From CAVZZV01 sp963779845 (GTDB lineage Bacteria > Bacteroidota > Bacteroidia > Bacteroidales > GCA-2748055), in the NCBI GenBank assembly GCA_963779845.1, contig CAVZZV010000005.1:1533106-1597105 (forward strand): a stretch of 64,000 bases of DNA. The letters are read 5' to 3'. Below the pieces are notes generated by a model. It was not told where the DNA came from. It saw only the letters and a list, made by a program, of their open reading frames with translations, and did not search any database. Shown piece by piece: positions 8,735 to 18,662 of the stretch (positions are counted from its first letter, which is position 1; every line of letters starts with the position of its first letter). Position numbers and translations under genes: made by a program.

Positions 8735-9511
8735 ATGAAAATGATATTTCGTACATTATTTTTCTTTGCCATAACAGGCTTGATCCTATCCTCCTGTATA
8801 TCGCTGAAAGAAGTTTCCTATGTTCAATCCGAAAAATCACTTACCCCACAGGAGCTCAGTGAGCTTTATTTCATAGGAAAGGATGTGGACAACAAAATTA
8901 GGCCGGGTGATGAATTGTATATCCGGATATCCAGCGCAGATGAAGGCCAGACTGCCTTTAACCTGGAGACCCAGCGCCAGGTTTATGATCCTTCCCTCCT
9001 TTCCTATACAGTTGATGAAAACGGACAAATTAAATTGCCATACATCGGGAGAACAAGTATTGAAGATCTTACGTTAAGTCAGGCCTCCGATAGCATAGAG
9101 AACGGGCTTGCCCAGTATCTTTACTACCCCTCCGTATTTATAAAGTTTATCAACAATAAGGTCACGTTGCTCGGGGAAGTGAACGACCCCGGGGTTTATG
9201 TTTTTAACTATAAGAATATCAATATATTGCAAGCCATTGGATATGCCAGCGAAATTTCACCTTTCGGAAACAGAAAAAATGTTTTACTTATAAGGGAAGA
9301 GGGCGCTATTAAAACAAAGCACTATCTGGACCTCACAGATGACGATTTGCTGGAATCGGAATATTACCTGCTCAAATCAAATGATATCGTGTATGTTGAA
9401 CCCCTTAAGCGGAAAAAATGGGGAATGGTTTCGGTACCTTACGATCTGATCCTCTCCATTATTTCGACTACGATAGTCATCCTGACCTTTGTCAATACCC
9501 AACCTAAATGA
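8735..9511 (+). CDS. Wza-like polysaccharide export lipoprotein
   Basis: Outer-membrane polysaccharide export protein of about 258 residues. A lipoprotein signal ends at LILSSC; then comes the polysaccharide-export domain (DNKIRPGDELYIRISS, YTVDENGQIKLPYIGR) and one SLBB-type domain (VTLLGEVNDPGVYVF, ILQAIGYA). A hydrophobic C-terminal segment (LILSIISTTIVILTFV) follows, as in many Bacteroidota members. It should form the outer-membrane exit channel for the glycan, paired with the Wzc-like protein encoded next. I chose the ATG at 8735, which begins the signal peptide; the upstream TTG at 8708 would add nine residues before it. Confidence 0.88.
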   Translation: MKMIFRTLFFFAITGLILSSCISLKEVSYVQSEKSLTPQELSELYFIGKDVDNKIRPGDELYIRISSADEGQTAFNLETQRQVYDPSLLSYTVDENGQIKLPYIGRTSIEDLTLSQASDSIENGLAQYLYYPSVFIKFINNKVTLLGEVNDPGVYVFNYKNINILQAIGYASEISPFGNRKNVLLIREEGAIKTKHYLDLTDDDLLESEYYLLKSNDIVYVEPLKRKKWGMVSVPYDLILSIISTTIVILTFVNTQPK

Positions 9512-9584
9512 TAAATGAACAACCCTTAACATTCGTGGTTCCTCCTTTTTTGAAAAGTTGGGATCAATAAAATAATTTTTTACC

Positions 9585-12056
9585 ATGAAAGAGTCCGAAG
9601 ATATTTTACGCATCAACATAGCAACCTTTTTTAGAGATGCGCTTAAGTTCTGGTGGCTGATCGGTTTGATTCTTACCATCACTTTCACCGGTGCTTATCT
9701 ATACCTGAAGTATGCAGCCAGGACTTATAATGCGGATACAACCATCCTGATAAACATTGAAAAGGACAGGGGTTCCATGTCAAATCCTGACGACATGCTA
9801 AAGGTTTATCAGCTCATCGACAAGGATAAAAACTTCCAGAACGAACTTTTGTACCTGCAATCCACTCCACTTATCCTGGAGGTCATTGAGGATATGGACA
9901 TGAAAACTTCCTCTTACCTGCAGGAGGATAATATCCCTAAAGAATTGACCTTCAGCCTGCGGGATCTTTATAAAGAATCCCCCTTTATTGTCCTCCCGGA
10001 TGAAACCCATGTGCAGCCTTTGGGTGCCCTGTTTTATATCCAGGTCATCAATGAGGAGGAGTTTATTTTGGCAACTGAGCAACCGGAAACATGGGTTTAC
10101 AATTACAGTACAAATACCTATTTGCCACGTGCCGTTAATTATTCTTTAAACGGGAGGTTTAAGTTTGGGGAAGTAATTGAAACGGAATATTCTTCTTTCC
10201 GCATCATTCTCAATTCCAATTATAACGCCGATTTATACCAGGGAAAAGACCTGTTTTTTCAGTTCAACGATTTACATGTACTGGCGGCTAACTTTCAGAG
10301 GCAATTAACAGTGGAATCTTCTGTTCTGGAATCCACCGTTGCCCAAATGACATTTAGAGCACCCAATATCACCATGGCGGTGGATTTTCTGGACGGCCTG
10401 GTGAACAAGTATATTAACAATAATTTAAATGAGAAAAACTATCTCGCCAATAAAACAATTGAGTATATAGAGCGGCAATTGAGCAATATTTCCGATTCCC
10501 TTTCAACCTCTGAACAACAGCTCCAAAACATCAGAAAGAGCTATAACGTGATGAATATCGATGAGAAAGCCGGAAATCTGTACAACCAGATTCAGGTGAT
10601 GGAACAAAACAGGGATGAGGTAGATCGCAGATTAAATTACCTGGTCCAGATGGACAATTATTTTTCTTCCAATAAAAATTCTTCTAAAATTCTCGCCCCC
10701 TCCTCTATGGGGCTTAATGATCCGCTCCTTAACAATCTTATTCAAGAACTTACCACTTTAAACACCGAACGTTCCGGGTATATCAGCAACGAACAGACCA
10801 TGAATCCCAGGGTAAAGACCCTTGACCGGAGCATTGAAAATCTCAAGGGGGTAATCGCCGAAAACCTCAAATTCAGTGTTCAGACGAATAGAAATGAGTT
10901 GGATGACCTGAATGCAAAATTGAGAAATCTAAAAGCGGAATTCAGCAGCCTCCCCAATACCCAACGTATGCTTTTAGGAATGGAGCGTAAATTCAACCTG
11001 ACCGATGCGGTTTACACCTCCTTAATGGAAAAACGTATCCAGGCCCAGATTGCCAGAGCCTCCAACCTGCCCGATTGTGAAATCATCGAACCGGCGCATT
11101 ATTCCTCAATCGCCTCTCCAAAAGCCTTGATAATGTATGCTATTGCCATGGTAGTTGGAGTTTTAATCCCCCTCATATTTATTCTTTTCCGAAGGGTTCT
11201 TACCGATAAAATCTATAATAAGGAGGAGATTAAACGTTATACTTCTCTTCCGGTAATAGGAATATTGCCAAAGAACAGCGGAAAGGCGCAGAATGTGATC
11301 ATCAATAATCCAAAGACCCCGATATATGAAGCTTTTCAGTCGATGCGCTCCAACTTGCTTTACTATATGTACGGGGAAAGTCATAAGGTCATATTGGTTA
11401 CCTCCTCTCTTCCCGGGGAAGGAAAATCATTTACTTCCCTTAACCTGGCCACCAGTTTTGCCTCCACGCACAGCAAGACCATCCTTGTTCAGTTTGACCT
11501 GAGAAAACAGACCGATATTTTTGAAGAACTCAATACGAAAGCGCTGGTTGGAATGAGCTCCTATCTGATAAACCGGGCAAGTCTGGACGAGGTAATCCTT
11601 CCCACGGGCATTCCGAACCTCGACATCATTCAACCGGGGCAGTTGCCGCCCAACCCGATTGAGTTGCTTTCGACCAAAAAGACCGGGGAAATGATTGCCC
11701 AGCTTAAGGACCTGTACGATTATGTCATTATTGACACCCCGCCTTACGGGCTGGTAACCGATTCCTTCCTTTTGATGAAATATGTGGATATTAAAATTTT
11801 CATTTCCCGCCTCGGGGTGATCACTAAAAAAGCTTTTTCCTCAAGTATGGAAGAGTTGCAATCAAAAAATATTGATAACCTGTACTTATTGTTAAATGAG
11901 GTATCAACGGGAAAAGTCGCCTATAACCAATATATATATGCAGGGAAGGCGAAAGAAGAAGGGCAAGGGTATTTTCAACATGAAAAAATAGCCTGTTCTG
12001 AAGGGCCGAATAGGCGCCCTGTTCGCCTCCTCCTTGTTCCAGTATTAAAGCGTTAA
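9585..12056 (+). CDS. Wzc-like polysaccharide copolymerase / tyrosine autokinase
   Basis: An 823-residue inner-membrane protein of the Wzc/BY-kinase family. It has an N-terminal Wzz domain with a membrane helix near residues 23-43, a long periplasmic coiled-coil region, a second membrane helix near residue 515 and a cytoplasmic kinase domain with Walker A (SSLPGEGKS, about residue 607), Walker A' (LVQFDLRKQTD) and Walker B (YVIIDTPPYG). These proteins set chain length and gate export by cycling tyrosine phosphorylation of the tail. The tail has a small tyrosine cluster (YNQYIYAG..GYF), then an unusual basic extension ending PVRLLLVPVLKR, possibly read-through after a small indel. It follows the Wza-like gene by 73 bases. 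Confidence 0.9.
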   Translation: MKESEDILRINIATFFRDALKFWWLIGLILTITFTGAYLYLKYAARTYNADTTILINIEKDRGSMSNPDDMLKVYQLIDKDKNFQNELLYLQSTPLILEVIEDMDMKTSSYLQEDNIPKELTFSLRDLYKESPFIVLPDETHVQPLGALFYIQVINEEEFILATEQPETWVYNYSTNTYLPRAVNYSLNGRFKFGEVIETEYSSFRIILNSNYNADLYQGKDLFFQFNDLHVLAANFQRQLTVESSVLESTVAQMTFRAPNITMAVDFLDGLVNKYINNNLNEKNYLANKTIEYIERQLSNISDSLSTSEQQLQNIRKSYNVMNIDEKAGNLYNQIQVMEQNRDEVDRRLNYLVQMDNYFSSNKNSSKILAPSSMGLNDPLLNNLIQELTTLNTERSGYISNEQTMNPRVKTLDRSIENLKGVIAENLKFSVQTNRNELDDLNAKLRNLKAEFSSLPNTQRMLLGMERKFNLTDAVYTSLMEKRIQAQIARASNLPDCEIIEPAHYSSIASPKALIMYAIAMVVGVLIPLIFILFRRVLTDKIYNKEEIKRYTSLPVIGILPKNSGKAQNVIINNPKTPIYEAFQSMRSNLLYYMYGESHKVILVTSSLPGEGKSFTSLNLATSFASTHSKTILVQFDLRKQTDIFEELNTKALVGMSSYLINRASLDEVILPTGIPNLDIIQPGQLPPNPIELLSTKKTGEMIAQLKDLYDYVIIDTPPYGLVTDSFLLMKYVDIKIFISRLGVITKKAFSSSMEELQSKNIDNLYLLLNEVSTGKVAYNQYIYAGKAKEEGQGYFQHEKIACSEGPNRRPVRLLLVPVLKR

Positions 12057-12072
12057 CGTAAATAAGATAGGT

Positions 12073-12100
12073 AAGAGGCCTTTTAGACTGCCTCTTTTTT
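12073..12100 (+). terminator. Intrinsic terminator or attenuator before the wecG-like gene
   Basis: AAGAGGC at 12073-12079 pairs with GCCTCTT at 12090-12096 around a 10-base loop, followed by six T residues (12095-12100). It follows the wzc-like stop by 17 bases and ends only seven bases before the probable ATG of the next gene, so it would separate export genes from the assembly genes unless read through. Confidence 0.62.
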
Positions 12101-12107
12101 GAGGATT

Positions 12108-12845
12108 ATGAAGCAGGACTTATTCAACATAAATATTGACGTGCTTTCCAGACAGGAGGTTTTCGAAGCCTGTCTCAAATTTCTAAAATCTGGGACAACC
12201 CACAGTATTTTTTTCCTCAACGCCCATTGCTATAATATAGCGTGTAAAAATTCAGCCTATTCTGAATCCCTCCAACATTCTGATTTGGTTTTAAACGATG
12301 GCACCGGTATAAATTTAGCCTCAAAATTTAAAGGAATTCGATTAAAGGAGAATTTGAACGGAACAGACTTAATCCCCGAGATTCTTGAATTATGTGCGCG
12401 GGAAGGGGAAAGGGTTTTTCTCCTGGGGGGTAAAGAGGGGATTGCGCAAATGGCTGCTAATAACTTGATCCCGGATATTCATCTTTCCGGGCATCGTTCA
12501 GGATATTTCAAGGAATCGGATGAGGAGGAAATAATCGAGGGCATAAACGGCTCGGGAGCTTCTGTGCTTATAATTGGAATGGGAGTTCCCCGTCAGGAGC
12601 TTTTCGTGGAAAGGAACAGAGCCCGATTTAAAAACATCAGAATCCTGATCGCCGGAGGAGCTATACTGGATTTTCTTTCCGGCAATGTCCCCAGAGCCCC
12701 ACGATGGATGAGAAGGTATGGATTGGAGTGGGTTTACAGGTTTTACCTGGAGCCCCGAAGGATGTGGAAAAGATATTTACTGGGGAATATTCTCTTTTTC
12801 TACAACCTGTTACTTTCCCATAAACTGAATAAATCTAATTTTTAA
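12108..12845 (+). CDS. WecG/TagA/CpsF family glycosyltransferase
   Basis: A GT26-family enzyme of about 245 residues, which adds a sugar (typically an N-acetylmannosaminuronic acid or N-acetylmannosamine type residue) to an undecaprenyl-linked precursor. Family motifs are FFLNAHCYNIACKN, LVLNDGTGINLAS, RVFLLGGKEG and VLIIGMGVPRQELFVE, ending with RAPRWMRRYGLEWVYRFYLEPRRMWKR, the membrane-associating tail. I chose ATG 12108; the alternative TTG at 12099 lies inside the preceding terminator's T-run. Confidence 0.9.
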   Translation: MKQDLFNINIDVLSRQEVFEACLKFLKSGTTHSIFFLNAHCYNIACKNSAYSESLQHSDLVLNDGTGINLASKFKGIRLKENLNGTDLIPEILELCAREGERVFLLGGKEGIAQMAANNLIPDIHLSGHRSGYFKESDEEEIIEGINGSGASVLIIGMGVPRQELFVERNRARFKNIRILIAGGAILDFLSGNVPRAPRWMRRYGLEWVYRFYLEPRRMWKRYLLGNILFFYNLLLSHKLNKSNF

Positions 12846-12882
12846 TGACTGTTTCAATTCTTAATTAGTAGCTAGGCTAAAG

Positions 12883-14100
12883 ATGAACGATTCGGATAGG
12901 CTGACATATAGAGGCGATTTTCTTTCCAGTAAATTGTTGATAATAACCATCAGCATTTGTGCCATGACTTTATTCATGTTTAAATTCCTTGGCAAGGGCG
13001 AGAGGGTTCTTGAGCTTGCTGGTATTGGGATTATTTGGTTATCACTCGGCTTATTTTCTGTCTATTACAGCGGAGATGACAGAATAAACCGTCGCTTTGG
13101 CATTCATATTCTTGGACTCTTTATTTTGATGTTTGTCAGTGCCATTTCGGCCAGTTACTTCCATGGTCAATCGGTAAAACTGACCATTTATGAAATGAAA
13201 ATATTGTATTATTATTCATTTTATTTCCTCCTGCATTATCTATCCCCACGGCCTGCATGGATAAAGGACTTCATTTACTGGCTCGCTATAATAGGGTCTG
13301 TATTGTATATTTTGCAGTACTTTGCCTATCCTGTACGTATTACCGAAGCCAAAATGTTTCTTGACAGGGGTACCCTGCGTATTAACCTGCCGGGCTCCGA
13401 ATTCAGGCATCTCGCCTTTTATCTGTGCGTTATTGAGCTTTTCCGAAAAACCTCCTGGAAATACGGTTTTGGAGCCATCCTGTTTTTTGTAGTGGCCATC
13501 CTGTCGGCATATCGATCTGTCCTGGCAATGTATGTTCTTCTGCCAACAATATACCTTTTGTTAAACCGAAACGTCAAAAACAGACTTTTGATAATTATTC
13601 TGGGAGGTGTCATAATGATTTCGGGATATTTCGCCTTTCAAAGCATCCTCTTTGAAATGCAGGAATCAGCTGTCCGGGAAGGTACCCAGGGAGCTGAAAA
13701 TATCCGGTACCGCTCAGCAGAATATTATATGAGGGACAGCAAGAAGAACCCGCTGGCCTTGATCATTGGCAATGGCCCGCCGAGCGGGCATTCGGCATTT
13801 GGAAATAAAATTTCAAAAATTTCTCTCTATTATGGTTACTATTTATCGGATATCGGTATTATCGGGACGATATATAAATATGGATTTATCTTTGCATTCA
13901 TTATACTTATTCTTTTATTAAGGATCCTTACCTATAAATTCCCTCCAGATCAATTCTATTTTAAAATGTATGTATGGATGCAGGTATTTTTACTTTTCTC
14001 CACTTATCCCTTCTATGAGGACAAAGTGGGTATAATCATTTTAAGTTTTATTCTTTATACCATTGAACATGATCAGTTTGTGAAGGCAAAGGCTGGCTGA
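12883..14100 (+). CDS. Wzy-like O-antigen polymerase/ligase family membrane protein
   Basis: A 405-residue protein with about ten hydrophobic segments and one larger extracytoplasmic loop carrying RSAEYYMRDSKKNPLALIIG and NGPPSGHSAFG, the usual layout of Wzy polymerases and WaaL-type ligases. The segment LSAYRSVLAMYVLLPTIYLL resembles the arginine-containing core helix of the family. Such sequences diverge strongly, so polymerase versus ligase cannot be settled by eye; next to Wza/Wzc and a Wzx-like flippase, a polymerase is the better reading. It ends the rightward run and faces the beta-helix gene across a hairpin. Confidence 0.75.
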   Translation: MNDSDRLTYRGDFLSSKLLIITISICAMTLFMFKFLGKGERVLELAGIGIIWLSLGLFSVYYSGDDRINRRFGIHILGLFILMFVSAISASYFHGQSVKLTIYEMKILYYYSFYFLLHYLSPRPAWIKDFIYWLAIIGSVLYILQYFAYPVRITEAKMFLDRGTLRINLPGSEFRHLAFYLCVIELFRKTSWKYGFGAILFFVVAILSAYRSVLAMYVLLPTIYLLLNRNVKNRLLIIILGGVIMISGYFAFQSILFEMQESAVREGTQGAENIRYRSAEYYMRDSKKNPLALIIGNGPPSGHSAFGNKISKISLYYGYYLSDIGIIGTIYKYGFIFAFIILILLLRILTYKFPPDQFYFKMYVWMQVFLLFSTYPFYEDKVGIIILSFILYTIEHDQFVKAKAG

Positions 14101-14250
14101 AACCGATAGTTACCAATTTTCGGAATAGATCAGCAAACCCCTTTATCATCAATTCTGTGGCAAAGTTAGATAAGGGTATTGTTTAAAGCCTGGGGGTTTA
14201 CAGGTATCTTGAGATGAGATTCCCGGTTTATAAAGAGGCAGAAAGAATCA

Positions 14251-14283
14251 GCCGGATAGTTTAATTGCTTAAAACTATCCGGC
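14251..14283. terminator. Perfect 12-bp hairpin between convergent genes
   Basis: GCCGGATAGTTT at 14251-14262 is exactly complementary to AAACTATCCGGC at 14272-14283 with a 9-base loop. It lies between the convergent polymerase and beta-helix genes, so it can serve as a terminator from either side; neither side has a long T-run. Confidence 0.55.
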
Positions 14284-14294
14284 AGCATTCCAGG

Positions 14295-17200
14295 TTATCG
14301 GGTTCTTACAACAAGCTTATTGCTCAGGGGATCTGCCCCATAAAACATCACTCTTACAACATATATACCATCCATCAGTTGATGGGGAATAATGATCGTT
14401 TCAGGATTATTGTTATATACTTCATCAAAGACAAGGGTACCGCCCATACTTATAATCACCACTCTCTTAACCGGTTTATGGCTAATGGCTGAGAAGTCAA
14501 GGTTCAACACATCTATTGAGGGATTGGGATACATGTTAAAGGTCCCGAAGGCAAAGGGGTTCTGAATACTCAGGTAGCCATTGCTTCCCGCAGCACCGGA
14601 CTTTTTCCCTTGCGTTGGCTGGACAGGATTGGACGGTGAAGCAAGTTCACATGGGCCAATATCGGTTTTGGTTCCATAAGGAACCGAACAGTTCATCAGA
14701 TCGGTTTTTAATCCCTCAATACTTATGCCTGCATCAATGCATGGCGAATTGGTGTCCAGCTGAAGATCATGATCGCTGAAGCCAATAATTTTTGGATCCA
14801 GATTCATTGAGTGGGGCTCCGCAAACAGGGTTTTGGAGGGATAATAGCAATTGTAGTCGGCTATAATCCTGGCCGAATTTCCGGTAATATTCCTGGTGTT
14901 CCGATAAAAAATATTGTTTTTAAGATCAATATCTTCACTCCAGGCCAAAACCGCTTCACCACAATCCTGGAACAGGTTATTGTAAATCTTTGATTGGGTA
15001 TTCCCTCCGCCAAGGTAAGATGAAAGTTTTGTATTCTTGAAAACGTTATAGTACATGTCAATATTGGCCGTATGGTTCCAGAGTCCGTTCTGACAACCTG
15101 ACAGGTGATTGTACCGATAGGTAAACTCATTTCCGATGCCAATGAATACCCCATGCTGATTTTCAGAACCCTTAAAATTGGAATGCTCTGCAATACCGGT
15201 ATCAAAATGATCGGCAATCAGGCAAAACTTTCCACCGGTATAGGTTTTGTCAAGCACGCAATTTATTATTTCAAAATGACCAACATAGTCGAATTGGATG
15301 CAATCGCCTCCGGCATAACTTTGGTCCGGGTTGATATGGTATTTAAGATTTACCCGTTCGACGAGGGTGTTTTCAATAATTACCGTGTCGTTGGTGCGGT
15401 GGTACATACCATCATCCCAGGTATCTGTAACATGACAGTTCAGTATTAAAGCCTTTCCTGTTGTTTTACTGGCATTGATGCCCTTCTCGCCACCGGTTGT
15501 TTTGCAATTCTCAATAACCGGGTTTTTCGCTTCAATCATATCCAGCACACAACCGGCACTATTGTTTACATCCCTTTGGGGAGCCCGAAGGTCAAGATTC
15601 ATTACCTTATTGTTCTCTCCCTTTACCACCAGGACTCGTGATCCTTTTGGTACTTCACTTTTTATTATGGGTCGTTCCCCGTTTCCGTAAGAACCGAACA
15701 GCACATTGTTGGCTGAAATGACGATGCAATTCGCAGTGGTAAGGGTGGAGGAACTTTTTAGGAGATAAGCGGTATGGTCTTCCCATTGAAAATCTGCGAG
15801 AGAATTAAAGGGTAGATTCAGGCTGCCATCCCGGGTCTGCCCGGTAAAAGAAGGATCAATATAATATGTTTTCATGTCAGGAAGGGGAATCCCTGGCTCT
15901 ACCACCCTACCATGCGCTGAGAATTCAAGATAGGAATTCCATGCATTTTCGGAATTGGCATGTCCGATGAGTTTAATAAACCGGAATATGGTTCCCTTTT
16001 GACTCTCCGGGACATCGAAAATCTCGCACCCTTCTGAAAGGCCACAAGTACTGCTGTTTGTAAGCAGGGATACCCAATTGGTTTTGTCGGCAGAAGCCAT
16101 TACCTCAAATTTACCCTGGCGGTAATGTCCATTGGAAAAAGCAATTTTAAAAAATGAAAGATTGGCGGGAGAGTTCAACTCTAATTCCAGCCAGCTATTG
16201 TCTCCTTCAGCAGACCATCTCGTGGAAAAATTATTATCCACTGCATTAGCGGGTGCATTCGGCTCCTGAAATGAGCTTGCTGTTGCCGATGATACCTGGA
16301 GGGTTTTCAGTTCCGGATTATAGGGCTTAACCAGGATATTGATTTCTGAGGAGGATTGGTTTGTCCCGTTGTCTAAGGTAAGCACAAAGCTTAAATTTTT
16401 GTCTGTTCCGGCATCGGGTGCAAGAAACATGGTTTTGGAGGAAGATGGGGATGATAACTGGATCCCATCGTTCGATTTCCAGGAGAAGGTAAAATTTTTC
16501 CCATTAGGATCAGTAGACTGAGAGGCATCCAGGGTTACGATCTTTCCTCCGAAAGCTTCTGCTGGAGAGGTATATTTGATAACCGGAGCAAGATTGACCG
16601 CTTTTCCGTAAACTTTCATTTCGGTAAAAGAATTCCAGGAATTTTCCGAATTGGAATGACCTACCAGTTTGAGGTATTTATAGGAAGAAGTCTTAAAAGG
16701 TTCAGGGATATCAAACACCTGACAGCCTTCACAGAGACCGGAAGTTTGGGCATGATCCAGAATTAAATCCCAGGTTTTATTATCGCCCGAGGCAAGCAGG
16801 TCGAAATAGCCGGTACGGAAACTGCCATGGAAGTAAGCGAGCTTTACGAAGGAGAGATTAGACAGGGCATCGAGTTCCACGGTTAGCCAGCTATTGTCTC
16901 CGTTTGCAGACCACCGGGTAACAGGGTTTCCATCAATGATACAGGCAGGGGAATTGGGTTCTTCATATTCGCTGCCTGCCGCTTTGGAGCAGGTTATCTG
17001 GCCAAGTTCGGGGTGATAAGGGGTTGCCTGCAGGACAATTTCTTTCGTCGTGTTCAGTTTTCCATCTGAAATATTTAAATTGAATGTAAGGTCGGTATTC
17101 TGAATCACGTCAGGTACGAGAAATTCAATTTTTGAGGCTTTTGGAGTTTTTATGTTTGCCCCTGATGTGGTAGTCCAGCTATAGCTAAGGGAGTCTTTTT

Positions 17201-18662
17201 CCGGGTCGTTTGACAGGGAGGCATCAATAAATGCTACCTTGCCACCGATGAGCCCGGAAGAGGCGGCATATTTTATCTGCGGGGGGTTATTCGTTGCCTG
17301 GGTACTACTCCCAAACTCATATGGACCAATATCGGGAGTATTTCCATAGGGGACACTATTTTTTAGTACATCCCGGATCAGGCCGGCAGAGGCAATGCCC
17401 TTATCAATGCAGGGAGAACCAGCTGCAAGTTGAAAATTTCCATTGGAAGGAGAAATGAATTTAGGGTCTGAGGTAAAGGAATGAACCTCACTTTTGTCGG
17501 GATTCCCCGGAAAGTAACAATTGTAGTCGGCAGAAATTTTAGAAAAATTACCGATGATATTTTTCACATTGTTGCTAAATATATTATTGTTTACTTTCAT
17601 CTGTTCATTATACCCACGAACTGCCTCACCGCAGGAAACAAAGAGATTATTGTACACAACCGAGCTGAGCTGGCTCTCCCCATAATAAGCAGCCAGGGCG
17701 GTATTTTTAAATATATTATAATAGATTTCTGTTTTCATGGTCTTATTCCATACCCCATATTGACAACCGGATAAGGTATTGTAGCGGTAACTAAAAAAAT
17801 TTCCAATCCCAAGGTAGACACCATGTTGATCAGAAACTCCAATGAGAGTGGATCCTTCCGTTATTCCGGTATCAAAATGGTCAGCAATGAGGCAAAATTT
17901 TCCTCCTGTGAAACTTTTGTCCAGGGTACAATTCCGGATTTCGAAATGTGTAACGTAGTCAAATTGGATACAGTCACCTCCTGCATAGGTTTGTGCAGGG
18001 TTAATATGGTATTTAAGGTTTACCCTTTCCACCCTGGTATTTTCGATAATAACGGTATCATTTGTCCGGTGATACATACCATCATCCCATGTATCTGTTA
18101 CATGGCAATTGAGGATTTTGGCTGTGCCTGTAGTCTTACTGGCATTTATCCCCTTATATCCGCCGGTTGTTTTTACATTATCCAAAACCGGACTTCTGGC
18201 CCCGATCATGTCAACCACGGTTCCGGCGGTATTATCCACATCCCTCTTTGGAGCTCTGATATCAAGATTCATCACCTTGACGTAGGCCCCACGGATAACC
18301 AGGGTACGGGTATCTTTTGGCACTGAGCTTTGTATGATCGGCCGCTGACCTGAACCATAGGAACCCAGGACAACATTATCCGCCGCAATGGTTATACAAC
18401 CCGAAGTGGGAAGAACAGTGGAAGATTTAATTAAATACATTGATCCATTTTCCCACTGAAAATCAGTGAGGGAATTAAATGGACTGCTTACAGAGCCGTT
18501 TCGGGTAGCCCCGCTAAAGCCAGGGTCAATGTAATAGGTTTTCTGGCTGAAGGAAAGTGTAAAGATGAAGAGAAAAAGGATTAAAAGGTTGGATTTTTTA
18601 AAATAAGGAAGATGGAGAACACATGGAAGGTTCTCCTGTAGAGTAACGGGTTTATTCAACAT
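14295..18662 (-). CDS. Large secreted protein: two beta-helix units, PKD-like and F5/8C-like domains, T9SS sorting tail
   Basis: A protein of about 1455 residues. Order from the N-terminus: signal peptide (ILFLFIFTLSFS), beta-helix unit 1, PKD-like domain, F5/8 type C (discoidin-like, ending in SFTEMKVYG), a second PKD-like and a second discoidin-like domain, beta-helix unit 2, and a type IX secretion sorting domain (MYPNPSIDVLNLDFS ... GIYVVRV). Both helix units contain DTWDDGMYHRTND, YAGGDCIQFDYV and GGKFCLIADHFDTG almost unchanged, so they arose by internal duplication. Right-handed beta-helices of this kind are often polysaccharide lyases, hydrolases or epimerases, which fits the locus; activity is not shown. 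I chose ATG 18662, which matches the homologous start region of the neighbouring paralogue; the frame stays open further upstream. Confidence 0.78.
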   Translation of the reverse strand: MLNKPVTLQENLPCVLHLPYFKKSNLLILFLFIFTLSFSQKTYYIDPGFSGATRNGSVSSPFNSLTDFQWENGSMYLIKSSTVLPTSGCITIAADNVVLGSYGSGQRPIIQSSVPKDTRTLVIRGAYVKVMNLDIRAPKRDVDNTAGTVVDMIGARSPVLDNVKTTGGYKGINASKTTGTAKILNCHVTDTWDDGMYHRTNDTVIIENTRVERVNLKYHINPAQTYAGGDCIQFDYVTHFEIRNCTLDKSFTGGKFCLIADHFDTGITEGSTLIGVSDQHGVYLGIGNFFSYRYNTLSGCQYGVWNKTMKTEIYYNIFKNTALAAYYGESQLSSVVYNNLFVSCGEAVRGYNEQMKVNNNIFSNNVKNIIGNFSKISADYNCYFPGNPDKSEVHSFTSDPKFISPSNGNFQLAAGSPCIDKGIASAGLIRDVLKNSVPYGNTPDIGPYEFGSSTQATNNPPQIKYAASSGLIGGKVAFIDASLSNDPEKDSLSYSWTTTSGANIKTPKASKIEFLVPDVIQNTDLTFNLNISDGKLNTTKEIVLQATPYHPELGQITCSKAAGSEYEEPNSPACIIDGNPVTRWSANGDNSWLTVELDALSNLSFVKLAYFHGSFRTGYFDLLASGDNKTWDLILDHAQTSGLCEGCQVFDIPEPFKTSSYKYLKLVGHSNSENSWNSFTEMKVYGKAVNLAPVIKYTSPAEAFGGKIVTLDASQSTDPNGKNFTFSWKSNDGIQLSSPSSSKTMFLAPDAGTDKNLSFVLTLDNGTNQSSSEINILVKPYNPELKTLQVSSATASSFQEPNAPANAVDNNFSTRWSAEGDNSWLELELNSPANLSFFKIAFSNGHYRQGKFEVMASADKTNWVSLLTNSSTCGLSEGCEIFDVPESQKGTIFRFIKLIGHANSENAWNSYLEFSAHGRVVEPGIPLPDMKTYYIDPSFTGQTRDGSLNLPFNSLADFQWEDHTAYLLKSSSTLTTANCIVISANNVLFGSYGNGERPIIKSEVPKGSRVLVVKGENNKVMNLDLRAPQRDVNNSAGCVLDMIEAKNPVIENCKTTGGEKGINASKTTGKALILNCHVTDTWDDGMYHRTNDTVIIENTLVERVNLKYHINPDQSYAGGDCIQFDYVGHFEIINCVLDKTYTGGKFCLIADHFDTGIAEHSNFKGSENQHGVFIGIGNEFTYRYNHLSGCQNGLWNHTANIDMYYNVFKNTKLSSYLGGGNTQSKIYNNLFQDCGEAVLAWSEDIDLKNNIFYRNTRNITGNSARIIADYNCYYPSKTLFAEPHSMNLDPKIIGFSDHDLQLDTNSPCIDAGISIEGLKTDLMNCSVPYGTKTDIGPCELASPSNPVQPTQGKKSGAAGSNGYLSIQNPFAFGTFNMYPNPSIDVLNLDFSAISHKPVKRVVIISMGGTLVFDEVYNNNPETIIIPHQLMDGIYVVRVMFYGADPLSNKLVVRTR

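Noticed and set aside
12099..12107. TTG start for the wecG-like gene
   Set aside because: It lies in the T-run of the terminator hairpin; ATG at 12108 begins the conserved protein.
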